Of a stretch of DNA of 64,000 bases, positions 1 to 12,540 are shown one piece after another. The DNA comes from Adiantum capillus-veneris (taxonomy: Eukaryota > Streptophyta > Polypodiopsida > Polypodiales > Pteridaceae). The translations under genes and the position numbers were made by a program. The stretch lies in assembly GCA_014529385.2 (NCBI GenBank), contig CM043958.1, forward strand, positions 123,368,817-123,432,816, given 5' to 3'. The notes beneath the pieces were generated by a model, which saw only the letters and a program-made list of their open reading frames with translations, searched no databases and was not told the origin of the DNA. Within the stretch, counting starts at the first letter, position 1; every line of letters begins with the position of its first letter.

Positions 1-189
1 GCTCATGTCTTTTTGGAATGTCCAGCTTCACCACCTTAAAGAGGCACATCAATAACAATCAGTCAATGCCTATAGGGAGACAAGTCCTATGGCCAAAAAA
101 AAATTACCATCAACATGTTTCTTTTGATTCTTTGATTTCTTCACCATATGACTAAGGAAGACAGGGGAATCTAGTTATGTGTCAGAATG

Positions 190-971
190 AACCATGCGTT
201 GCACCGCTTCCACCCCTGTTGTGCTACAAAATCCATCATCTTAACATCAACATCTTCCATTGGTTCAGTTTCCTTTGGTTCTGGTTCACCTTCTGTCTAC
301 TCAGAGGACTCCACCTCAATAGCCAGGGTTTTGTCACTTGCCAAGGATGAGCCTTTCCTACCATCTGGAGTTGACTGATCATCAAATTGCATGTTTGTGT
401 CTATGGTGGGGGTGTCTAGAGTTGCATCAACATTCAACTTTGACACCTCATCTGGTAATGTTGCCACATATGGAAAATGATTGGAACCTACAACTACACC
501 ACAAAAGTTGTAGCTTATGCAATCAAAAAACGTTTCTTGCATTCTTAACAAACTCTATTAATCCCAACAAACATGGAGAATAGAAAACCTACCATTATGC
601 AAAAGCATTTGTCAATTCCAAAATACTCTGCTTATAGGAGGGGTTAGCACATTCTTTCTCAAACCCAAACCGTCCAACAAAGCACAAAGCATGGTATGCA
701 TTATTACATGCTAGTGTATACACACACACTACTTTGGGAGCCACAAAACCTAAATCACATGAAACACATGCTCCTAGAACAATCACTTTGGCCTGTGATT
801 AACTCCCATGCTCGTCATTGTGGGACATAGCAACATTGACTCGCCTCTCTTCACTTTCTCTAGCAAGCTCTCACAAAATGTGACTTGAGCATCACATGTA
901 GCTTTTGATGTTGCCAGGTCAATTAGTTCTTTTTTGCACCACAATGGGAAGTAAATATTAGTCCATGTCAA
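190..971 (-). other. Unrecognised decayed reading frames
   Basis: Three consecutive open stretches lie on the minus strand (about 971-783, 786-595 and 551-297). The first two overlap by four bases. The middle one is rich in Cys and His, and the last is acidic and Ser/Thr-rich. They may be parts of one broken gene or transposon protein, but I recognise no family and see no convincing start or splice sites. Positions 1-190 hold nothing I can name. Confidence 0.15.
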
Positions 972-1051
972 AAAAGTACCAAGGATACAATCTAGGTACC
1001 TATGAGAGTACTAGGAAAAGATTAGAGTACCAATAACAAGAACTTACCAAG

Positions 1052-1290
1052 AACATATGAAAGGTACTTTGCAAAGAAAGGCATATGTACTTTCCCAATG
1101 TACAAACACATACATGGTACTTTGAAAAAAAAGAGGCATATGTACTTTCACACTGTACAAACACATGCATGTTACTTTGGAAACAAGGCATATGTACTTT
1201 CAAAGTATCGACCTATGAAAGGTACTTTGAAAGATAAAGGCATATATTTTTTCAATGTACCTGTGATAGGTACTATAAAATCTACCAAGT
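1052..1290. repeat. Degenerate 52-bp tandem repeat with GTAC boxes
   Basis: Units beginning GCATATGTACTTT start at 1081, 1136, 1188 and 1240, a spacing of 55, 52 and 52 bases. A partial unit precedes them from about 1052. Each unit contains a second GGTACTTTGAAA-like box. The copies are diverged and AT-rich. No protein-coding potential is evident. Confidence 0.75.
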
Positions 1291-1402
1291 AATACAGCAT
1301 TATGTACAAATTAGGCACTCTTGGTTGTAGCTTAAATTTGAACTACCATATAAAAATCTACCAAATTGATTTGCTTCACAAAGTACCTTTAATCCTAGTC
1401 TC

Positions 1403-2030
1403 ATGGTGGACTTTGTGATTTCCACCACCATCACTAAGCTTTGTGAACCACTAATCAATAAAGTTCCATTGGTACTTAAAAAAAAGTACTATGATCTACT
1501 CAATCACAGTCAAATGGTGGATTTGGAGAGCTCTACCTATTTTCTACCATTTATAAGCTCTATGAAGCACCAACAATGTCTCGTTGGTAGCTACAAAAAG
1601 TACCATGGTGTATATAATCACAATCACATGGTGGAATTTGATAGTACTACCTCGTTTCTACCATCCCTAGGCTTTGTGAAGCCCCCATACCACTCCATTG
1701 GTACTCATATAAAGTACCATCACCATGACATCTTTAATCCTTGTTAAATGGAACACTTTGAGTAGATCTATCTTTTTGTGCCTTGTTAAGTACCAAAAAG
1801 ACTCCATTGGCACTCGTGGAAAGTACCATGTAAAACATAATCAAAGTCAAGGTGTCGAATACTGAGAGTTGTACTTGTCAACTACTTTCCAAAAACTCTA
1901 TGAACCACCCAAAAAGTTCACATGGTACTTACACAAAGTACCATGTCATGTATAGTGCTAGGCATATGATGGTTTTTGAGAGTTCTTTCTATTTTCTACC
2001 ACTCTGAAACTCAATGAAGCATTAGTAGGA
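1403..2030. repeat. Degenerate ~115-bp tandem repeat, partly open
   Basis: Units starting with ATGGTGG or a derivative lie at 1403, 1514, 1628 and 1748, with weaker ones near 1848 and 1968, a period of 111-120 bases. Each unit carries the order ATGGTGG, a TCTACC block, a GAAGC block, a CCATTGGTA block and AAGTACCAT. The first three units (111 and 114 bases apart, both multiples of three) keep one frame open from 1403 to 1747. It encodes about three 37-38 residue repeats starting MV(D/E). Degenerate repeats later lose the frame. I consider it a satellite-like array rather than a proven gene. Confidence 0.7.
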
Positions 2031-2263
2031 TCACATAGGTACTTTCAAAGTGCATGTGGTAGGTATTTTGAACTTTGTAGGTACCATGATTTTTGAACTC
2101 TCATAGGCTACCAAATGCAGTACCTAGAATCCATGGACTATTATAAGCAAACATAGAAACTACCATGCAAAGTACACCGATCAAATATTTCCTACATATT
2201 TAAGTACATAACTAACTTGTACAAATCCTCTATCCTTTAAAATACCTATAGTGCTTATCCATA

Positions 2264-2719
2264 CTATAAAACACTATGAAAAGGATTCAAGTTGCATGTG
2301 CACTTAAAAACCTCAATGCAAGGTTTAGTTTTAATACATAATGTCTTGGTCTTGATGCATACCTCTATACAATCAATGTCGTATCTAATTTTTGAGTTGC
2401 TTGCATCAGGCCCAAGAGCTATCAATGCACTTGAGAGAGCAACTATCTTTCTGTCGTTTACCATCACTTTCGAATCAGATGCATAACATGCTCCCTCCAT
2501 GTCGTCTTTCAGTGTTACAGCTCATTCAATTTCCCTTGAAGCACTTTTGCAACTGAAGATGTTCCCTTTATCTTCCACATGCTCCGACTTTTCTCTTGTA
2601 GTTGCACTTGGGAGACATTTAGTGTGCATTTCAAACTCTCTAGTGTAGTCTTTTTGCTCCACTTCTACCACAATTAGGAGGTTAACAGAGCTACAATTCA
2701 GAATTGATTGAGAGTCCAA
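2264..2719 (-). pseudogene. Unrecognised minus-strand frame with one stop
   Basis: A single minus-strand frame runs from 2719 to 2264 with one internal TGA near 2500. The predicted protein has no motif that I can name. Two further open minus-strand stretches (3302-3051 and 3560-3345) follow in other frames. It may be a decayed gene, but composition alone does not prove this. The remainder of 2030-3600 holds nothing else I can support. Confidence 0.15.
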
Positions 2720-3598
2720 ACTACAAGAAGTTATCCCCCATAGTCAAGTGGACCGTGTAGTTTGAGTCACCTGTTGATCGTTCTCGTTTTGCAGTGAATC
2801 GAGTTCTTGAGCTTTTTGTCCATCTTGCCCGAGAGCTTCTTATAATGATCTAGGACCTACTCACCAAAAACAGCCCATGCAACCTTCCGCTGACTCATTG
2901 GACTTTACAAGGCAGTTGAGCATCTCTCATATACAAACATGGTTGAAAACTTGTGCGTGATTTCTTTGTTGGTTGCTATGGCTTGATCTACTTTGTAAAA
3001 CCATAACCTACATTATTTTGCATATTCAAGTTGTACCATATGCAAGAAGATCATGAGACCCTTCTCCCTTTTCTTTGCAAAGAGTGCCAGCAAATCTCAT
3101 GAGAAAAATGTTGGTATAGAGTGCCTTTCAAACTTAGACCATCCTCTTCATGTAGGTCACGTCGTGTAAAGAAAAATCTAGTCTGCTTGGGATATTGAGC
3201 CTTCCAAGATACTACTATTAGGCACAAAAATTCAAAGGGAAGGGGACTAGTAAAAACACATCCATTGCCATGTATAACTATGAATTCATGAAATGCCGAC
3301 ATGGATTCCTCTATTTTTTACCACAAAGTACTATTGTCATAGATTCATCCATTCATGAGAAAGAAATGGGTAATTATCATTGCTCTTATTAGAGGTAGGA
3401 AAGGAGTCCTTTGATGACATACTTGCACTACTCTTGGGCTTGCTACTGTTGGAATGCAAGCTGGTGGATGACACCTCAACTGGTGATTTGTTTGGTAAGG
3501 TGCACTTTCACGGGGCATCTTCATCTCTGGTATCACAATTAAAAAACCATCAAATCTCATAAAACAATGGGTGCAACACCTTCAGCATAGATAGATAG

Positions 3599-4257
<659 letters not shown>

Positions 4258-4258
4258 C

Positions 4259-4270
4259 TGGTATCAGAGC
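4259..4270 (+). promoter_or_regulatory. Primer-binding site (initiator Met tRNA)
   Basis: TGGTATCAGAGC is the standard plant Copia primer site, complementary to the 3' end of initiator tRNA-Met. It sits one base after the LTR end. Confidence 0.92.
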
Positions 4271-6285
4271 ACAAGGCTACGCTCTTGATAATAATTAGGA
4301 GAAGAGATCCAAAAAAAGGCATCTGAGCAAGGATTTGTACGATTATGTGCCAAAGGTAAGTGTTACGAAATTCTTTTTTTCTCTGATTTATGTAAACTTT
4401 TTTGAATTTTTTTAAAATTCCTTGATGTTACCCGTTTTTGAAAAATCCTTGGACATCTTAACATTAATCCTTCATTAATTTGTAATTAGTGCAAGCGATC
4501 GCATAAGATATAAATAGATCTTGACCTTTTATGCAGTAGGATCCATATGCCATTGCATAGCATGATGAGTAGTTTGAGAATTTAATTTCCTATGATGGGA
4601 ATAATCTCATGGTGAGCGGGAAGAGTAGATGAGCTCATGAGAGCTCATCATTTTATGGTATGTAGATCTAAAGGAAGTAGTAGAAGAAGAATTTATCACA
4701 GCATTAAGAAGCCTCATAGATCTATGCAACGAGTCTTACATTAAAGAACTCTTATTCCAAGCATGCCAATACACAGACACAAAAGAAAAGAAAAAAAAAG
4801 GGGAAAAAAAAATAAAATATCGTGGGAAACACCCTATGCGACCTTCGCAGTTCACAGTTATAATGTTAAGGTTATATTAATGTAGTTTTGCATATCCAGT
4901 ACAGACCCAACGATAATACGATAATGGAGGATGCACCCTCTGTCTTCTGTGCTTTGGGACATGTCATCCACACCGATGCGATGATCTTTATTGACATTTG
5001 TAGCCGACGTTAGTATGGCCAGGCAAGGTGTAGAGGCGCACTCACGGTGATAACCATCGGGCACGACCAGCTGCAGCAACATAAGGCAATGACAACGCAC
5101 ATGACCACTCACGAGCAGAAGGGAGGAAGCTGGACGTAGAGGTGCTGGCCAAAGCAAACACTATGCACGTCAACAATATAAGAGCTGATGGTGTTATCTT
5201 TGACTTTGGCCAGCACACTCCAGCAATTGCTTTGGCAATTACAGCGGCACTGTAAGGCATCTGCATGCATCCCACCAACCGCCAATGTTTACCCGCTGGT
5301 TCTTGCATGTCATAGTTCTCGCATGTGATAGTGATAGGAGGGCCGCCACCTAACCAGAAAAGAAAAGAGAAAGGGGAGGCGCCCGATCTGCAGTCTCACC
5401 GATGCCATCAAAAATTTTATTTTATTTTGTGACACACACACTCCCAGTGCACAACTTCTACCAGCCACAACTCCACAGCTTTACCTTCCTTTTCCACCTC
5501 TCGTCAACATGCATCTTGCAGCTGCAAAAATCAGTGCCCACAATCGTTCTCTTTCCTCCTCTATCTCCCTTTTCAGCGCAACAAATTTTTTTTTGTCTCT
5601 CTCTCTCTCTCTCTCTCTCTTCGGCCACCTACGACCACATGCTTCACATGAGCCTTTCACTCTCCCCCTTTGATCTCACTTAACAAGTGACTTTAGCTGC
5701 TATGGTTTGCCAACCCACAGAACCACAGAAGCGTTCGTTTCTCTGCACTCTGACTACAACTCTCTCTCACATCTTTCTTTGCGTCGACCTGAGTCCTCTA
5801 ACTCCCTTCTTACCTCGGTCCATTAAGCCCGCCTGCAACCCTTCAATCCTGCACCACTTAGTACAGGATTTCTCTCGGATTTGATGGCCTGCGCTTCTTT
5901 GCCCTGCTCATGTTCCTCACCGGCTCCCACGACTGCCTCCTCTCTACTCAACCTCACCTCTCTCAGCCGGTTTGGCTCTGTTAAACCTCACCTTCACCTA
6001 CGAAAGGATTCCGTGCCTCCACGCCAAGCTTGGAGACAGACGCACCACTGAATGCGCAGATGCGTAGATTCTCCGGACCAGTCGCCATGAAAAATATCAC
6101 TTTCTCACCCCCACTTGCATGCGACGTGGTCTCGCAGACCGCTGCAATGTAAGGCCAGCTAGGAGATAGGTTGAAGGGTGGACCAAACTTCTACATGAGC
6201 TTGCGTGCATATTGTGCTACCCACCCCCACAATATCGTAGATGATCTGTTGGCTGAAACTCGAGTAAGGTGGGTTCCTTCACCAA
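4271..6285 (+). other. Non-coding interior of the LARD-like element
   Basis: An A-rich tract (4780-4825) and a short CT tract (about 5597-5621) are visible. Several short open frames occur, but none has recognisable domains and the Pro/Ser/Leu-rich ones at 5402-5884 look like composition effects. I see no retroviral protein. Confidence 0.5.
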
Positions 6286-6653
6286 CTACCAAAACTCACC
6301 AGTACTGTCTTGCCCAGTTTGATCATATCCTACACTCAAAGCATTACGGGAAGCCATCATGCGGGCAAGGCACTTCTCTCGGACACTTTTTCCCACAAGC
6401 TTTGTCGACGAGCATTTGGTGAAGCTTTCAAGGATGCTCACCTCTTCTTGTTGTTTAAAGTCGATGGTGGGAGAGCTGCAACTCAAGTTTAAAGAAGGAG
6501 AGTCTTCCTCCACGATGGCAGCAAATTCAGAGGCCTTGGTATGTCTCTGTTGCAGCATTTCATCCTTGACCGACTGTCTAAAGCGGTACACATGCAGTTC
6601 GCTACGAGCTTCCTTAGGGCTTATTTAATGTGACGTGCGTGGGTCATGTTGAC

Positions 6654-7034
6654 TCACTTGAGTGCATGTAGCTTCACCAAGGTTTTTGAAACTCCGCTAA
6701 TTTCAGGTCTTTTGGCCCAAGACTCAAATGCAGCATAAAATATTACAAGGTCTGCTGTAATGTTCATGACCTCATCATATACTTTCTCTTTGTAGTAGGC
6801 TAGCATTAGATAATTGACATTAGTAGTAGAATCCTCATCTTCGGTACCCTTGGCCATTCTATTGAACCATCTCTCCACAAGATCAAACCTGCGGCCCTTG
6901 GTAAGCTCTTTCATGACCTTGACAAAGGTAGTACTCTGAAGAGTTATACCCTATTACACAACCTCATCATACAACTCCTCCGTCGCTTGCCATTTTTGAG
7001 CACTGATGTAGTTTCGAACAGCTACAAACGAAGA
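6654..7034 (-). pseudogene. PPR-like gene fragment
   Basis: Read on the minus strand from about 7034, one frame encodes helical repeat sequence typical of plant pentatricopeptide-repeat proteins, such as an ELYDEV block, KELTKGRRFDLVERWFNRM and a later LAYYKEKVYDEV block. Two adjacent stop codons lie just upstream of the longest open part (6914-6654), so this is broken. PPR proteins bind organelle RNA; this piece is far too short to work. Its location between the LTRs, antisense to the element, suggests capture of a host transcript or an older insertion target. A further antisense frame at 6591-6286 may belong to the same fragment but I do not recognise it. Confidence 0.5.
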
Positions 7035-8585
7035 CCTTGTTATTCAAAATAAAGCCTGGTTGCGCTTTGCTCCATGTGTAGAGGGCATACCTAGGTGTTG
7101 AATTCGATCATTAAAGATTGTATCAATATGGTCTCTTAGGCTTTTTTTTGAAGACAAGTAATTTAACATTCCATTTCATTTTGCTCTCTTTTCCCAATAC
7201 GCTTACCTATAGAGGTGGACATTAATGACGCTCTTTCGTGCTTGCTGCAATATTTTATCCGACATACGCCCATTGCCGACCATTCTCACGCATTGACGAT
7301 AATGATACTAATTTTCATCACGATATTAGCCTCTACGTTTTATGCTTTCAATTGTACTTCATTTTGTTTTTATTTGTACTCAGGCATCGAAATAGATACA
7401 CAAGGATTGTATCAGTTATTCTCACAATTAATTAAATTACATTTTTAAGATGGTTAATATAACATTTAATTTCATTATCTCCATCTCTTTCCCCCCCTCA
7501 ACCAAACTATGCACCCTACCTTTGTATTCGATTACCCCCAACCTCACAAGTAGATGACTTCTCGGCACCCACACACACACTCATTTGTAAATTCGAGTGC
7601 TATATGCATACACACAACACACACACACCTATCGCGAGTGTCTAACTAGAATTGCATGTTGTAAATGGAGACTTCTAGGAAAGAGCCGCTACAACGGAAT
7701 TAATTGCACAGTTTTATTTACTGTTTATAGTATGGCCTGTACATGATGACGAGACATTAAGTCAATGTCTTTTAAATAATTAAAACTAATAATACACTTT
7801 TTTAACGTATTCTAGAAACAACAATTTTCAATATCATGAGGGCTGCTTCATTTAGTAGATGTCTGTAAGTAATTCGTGTACTGTAATTTTATCTCTTACA
7901 TTAATCTCTAAACTCAAATCAAATGTCGTTCAAACATTTTTTCGATTGTGACTACTTTATCTATGCTATTAAGTTAACACTGTAGAAAATTGCTTTCCCC
8001 CCCAGTTGTCTCACATTTGTCTCCGTTGTATACTAATCCCCTTTGTAGTTGTCAAGTTCCTGACTAATCATTAACCCCACACTATCACATTTTGGATCTG
8101 TTACCTATACTTTGGTCTAAGTTTTCTGGTTGCAGTTGTCTCCTACTTGTACCTCTCTCCCCATGCACAAACTAGTACATATTTCCAGATGTAGTACATC
8201 ATCCAGAGTCTAATGGTTTACAGAAAGCACACAACACTTGTACCTCATCCATATACCAACAATGGTCTATATATTCAAATACAGTTTACCCTCCTGGTAT
8301 GTACATCAAATACATCATTCCTCTTTTCTTATTTCATTTCTCTCCATTGTGTTCTACGTTGAATACTCAAACAACACTACTAAGGACATGGCTTCTGATT
8401 GTATTGAAAGAATTCTTTATTGAGATAATTTGTCAATAAGCTATGCGACTACTCATGTGAGCTACGGTGCTCTGGATAGTGACCAACACTTTGTAAGTAC
8501 CTCGCTATACTCCAAAATGTTGTCACACACATAATAAAAACTTTTCCCTTTTATGTCTTGTCTAGTCCATTGGTCACTGACACAC
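7035..8585 (+). other. AT-rich interior, no gene seen
   Basis: This part of the LARD-like element holds short AC runs near 7568-7630 and no long frame or known motif. It has no structural signal I can name. Confidence 0.5.
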
Positions 8586-8781
8586 AGATTCGCCGATTTA
8601 GGCAGTGTATAGATACTCATCTTGGTGCAGATTCGCCGATTTAGGCAGCACATTGATAAATTGCAGATTCATGATTTTTACACTTATACCAAATGAAGAT
8701 TCGCCAATTTAGGCAGCATTAGTGCAGATTCGCCGATTTAGGCAGCACGTTTTATTGGTTTAGACTCGCCGGATGAGGCAA
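8586..8781 (+). repeat. Five irregularly spaced 20-bp boxes before the 3' LTR
   Basis: The box AGATTCGCCGATTTAGGCAG occurs at 8586, 8629, 8697 (one change), 8726 and, more diverged, 8762. Spacings are 43, 68, 29 and 36 bases. Each box can pair GCC with GGC around a GATTTA loop. They lie about 375-570 bases before the 3' LTR of a non-coding element, where cis signals for RNA packaging or reverse transcription would be expected, though that role is only a guess. Confidence 0.85.
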
Positions 8782-9155
8782 CACCGATCACAAAATCATG
8801 CTGCAGTGGCTGGCCACCACTGTAACTGGTATGATTTTGTTACCCGGGTACATAATGAAAGTGATTTGGATTTGGACTTATGCTGTGGAATTGGAATTGG
8901 ATTGGGATTTGGTATCTGGAGATTATTATGGCAGTGTTTATGTAATGATATCCTGATTCACCAGGGTATGACATATACTGCTTATTCTAGTGGTATGGGA
9001 CACTAGAATAGGTAGTATGTGGATGACGGCAATCATAAGCTAATGTTGTTCAGTTTCATAAATTTTTCTTTTATTATGTGATGTTTTTGACAAGTATTGT
9101 TTGTAGATTTTTATCTTCGCAACTGAGGACAGTTGCTTTCCAACGGAGAGGTATA

Positions 9156-9694
<539 letters not shown>

Positions 9695-9917
9695 CTAACC
9701 ATCTTGAGGAGAAAATGGCTTGCAGCAATCTCGTGGTAGTCCTGGTACAACACAATTGGAGAGATAGCTCTGGAAGAGTCACAAGCAAGAGAACTCCATG
9801 CAAAGAGCATCGTGTGACCTTAGAGCATGCTAGCACTAAGAAGATTAACTTTCGTATGCTTTCATTTCAAAAAAATGATGAAATATTGAAGTGACATTTT
9901 CAAATCTTGGTACCCCC

Positions 9918-10239
9918 TGTTGAGATGTCGAGCTCTACATCTTGAGCTGGCATCCACTATGAGTGTTGGCCGCTTACGACATTTACTCACTGGCGCGTTA
10001 GGTGACTGACACGGAGGATCTCTGCCAGTGATTCTACAGCTGGACTACACTTATAGTGCCAGTCTAGTATGCTTCTAGCGAGTTCACACTTAGTGACCGC
10101 ATGTACATAGGTGCTACTTTTCAGTTTTAGCACTTAGTCATTTTGTACTCTCTTTTCTGTGAGAAGAAGAAGATATCTCTCCATATCTCTGTGCTTTGTG
10201 CTTGTCTTGTGTAGCTCTCTTGCATCCTCTTTCTTTACA
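9918..10239 (+). repeat. Copia 5' LTR (322 bp)
   Basis: It starts TGTTGAGATGTCGAG and ends TTTACA. The boundaries are confirmed by the solo LTR at 35783-36104, which has identical length and its own target duplication. Confidence 0.92.
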
Positions 10240-10251
10240 TGGTACCAGAGC
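10240..10251 (+). promoter_or_regulatory. Copia primer-binding site
   Basis: TGGTACCAGAGC directly abuts the LTR end. It differs by one base from the usual TGGTATCAGAGC initiator-Met site. Confidence 0.88.
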
Positions 10252-10487
10252 CTGGTGCAGGCAAGAGAGGCTAAGAGAGAAAGAGCATCACAATCCCTTC
10301 GTACAAGTTTCTAAACAGATCTCCAAAGTGCAGTACACAAAGATTTACTGTACAAGTATAGTGGTTGTATGTACGCTTGATTGTGGACCCTCGTTGAGTG
10401 TAGAAAGCGTTACAGGTACCACGATAGCAGGTTCAATAGATTTGCAGGTTTTTGCAGATTGCAGCTATTTTGTCTTAGTGCTTCAAG

Positions 10488-10515
10488 ATGTCTGACGGTG
10501 AGTGGCATAAAATGG
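10488..10515 (+). pseudogene. Start of Copia gag, interrupted after about nine codons
   Basis: An ATG at 10488 begins MSDGEWHKM and the frame then leaves gag. The match resumes at about 12541 (KKLALNGFSQ). The spacing from the primer site is usual for a Copia gag start. This piece and the later gag frame would be one gene without the intervening insertion. Confidence 0.6.
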
Positions 10516-12540
10516 TAACCATCTTTTTGCAACATTTGTCAGCCTACTCAACGTCCTCTTCCTCATATGTGTATATATTTTTCTACGCTATTAAGTTATC
10601 TAGAGTAAATTCCCCCTCTTCGTTTAACCTTTGTGGCAACACATACATTATACTCTTCCAAAAATTGGTCACCTTAGTCATATATTTATATTACCACCCT
10701 TTTATTTTTTGCTTTGTAAATAGAATAAGCATACAATAACCAAGTATATACCCCCAAACTTTCTTACCTCTTGTGAATTAGTAGTAGAAAAATAATATAT
10801 CCATCTTCCACCCCATATAGATAAATTCCCATGGAAATCAACTCTCCACTTGTCTTTACCAAAGATTATGGTCCCTCTCTACAAGTCTTCTATGTCCCCT
10901 ACATAGGTGGCCCAATAACTCTTAAGAATATACATATAGTTTCTCTCCTTTCAAAAAGACTCCACTTGTATATTATTTTCACAAGCAAATAATATTGGGC
11001 CCTCCTCTATTTGTTTAATCATCATAGCCTTTTGAAAAAAGCATGATCCCCCTTGGATGCATACAAGCAAAGGGCCCATACAAGAAGACTTGGAAGCAAA
11101 AGGTTCCCTAGCCTAGTGTGGACCTTCCAAACCGAATTCCTTGGTGCATGGGCGTGAAGAATAGTCCAAATTCATATCAAACATGTTGAGAAGGTCAATT
11201 TTGCCTTTTGAAGCATGTCATTCCGAGCTACAGGTAAAAAGTTATGGTCAAAATAGTGTAAATCTGTCAAATTTGCAGCAAAAGGGAACTGTAAATCAAG
11301 TAAATCAAGAGGGTGAGATCTTATTTTTCCTCTACTCAACTTCTAGAAGATCAATGAGTGTTCAAGGTCACTTGCATGTGATGGGACCAACCTAAAGATG
11401 CTTTCTAAATGCCAAGACAGACAAGTTGAGATATCCCGCAGGAGCCACCCGTAGGGCCTCATGGTGGGGGCCACCTACATTATGCACCCCTATGGAGCCT
11501 TCACGGTCTAAAATGATATTTTTGGTGAATAAATAGTCCCTTTTATGTCCAATATTCAATGAGTGGTCAAAGGACACTTAATTAGGTCTAATCACTTACT
11601 CTAATTAAGTGTAGCATAATCCCACTCCTACACAACTATAAATAGCCCCCCTTGGAGAGACTCAAGGACACACACCTATATTTTCAACTTCATGTTGTTT
11701 CTTGATCAATAGTAGAGAAAAACCCAACTCTCGCTCCTAACCCTCCTCTTTGGAGGAAGTGCAAACTCTATTCTCCACTCTTTCCATTCTACAATCTCTT
11801 ACTCCATCAACCCAATAAATCATTTAGTAGCACCTCAATAACTTGTAAATACATCATGATATCTCTCATGGTTATGTTAATGATCATGAAAACATCTTCA
11901 AAACTTTCAAGTGTCACAATTCGTGATGGTTAGCCAGCGTCTGTCCTCCCCTTAAAAGGTGTGCGAGAAATCAAGTAAGTGTTCTATTCTCAATTTACCA
12001 TTGGTTTGTTTCTCCACACTTATTCAATTGGTCTAAAGAAATTTCTCACTCCAACTCTCTTTTGCTTCATTACATATGCATGTGGCTACCTCTCATGGTG
12101 ATTTTATTTGTGTCATGGCATTTCATAGATGGAGATGAGCTCTCTATGCAAAGTGTGTTAGTTTGATGTAAGTGATTCTCTTGTGTGTTTGAGAGGCAAG
12201 TCTTGTGGGCATGATTTTTTGATGAGTGCTTGAGAGAGGAAGAGTTTGGATGTATTATGGGTATTTTTATGGGGAGAAGGTGAATGCTATTCCACAAATT
12301 GCATATTTCATTTTGATGCACGGCATTGGGTTGCATAATCGTTGATGGTGTTCAAGTGTCCAAAGTGTATATAGAGTAAGGGGGTTTTCAAAGTGCGTTG
12401 CTTGAGTGGGTGAGTGCAAGTGTTATTTTGATTGGTTTCCTTCTCCACTCCCAAAAGAAGGTGGTGCCCCAAGTAGTGTACGTACCTCTTTACGAACATT
12501 TTGTGAGGATAGGCCCATTGGTTTGGGTTTAGAGGCCCCA
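10516..12540. mobile_element. About 2-kb insertion within Copia gag, possibly a solo LTR
   Basis: This stretch splits the gag frame. It has no long ORF. A TATA-like box (ACTATAAATAG, about 11630-11642) after TTAATTAGGTCTAATC resembles a retrotransposon promoter, and a similar box in the same context (GGTCTAATC then CTATAAATAG) lies at about 35735-35775. The ends are not resolved: I could not find a clear target duplication or TG..CA termini, so class and exact limits are uncertain. Confidence 0.5.

Noticed and set aside
8586-8781. CRISPR-like array
   Set aside because: The boxes are spaced irregularly (29-68 bases) and lie in a eukaryotic retroelement with no cas genes.
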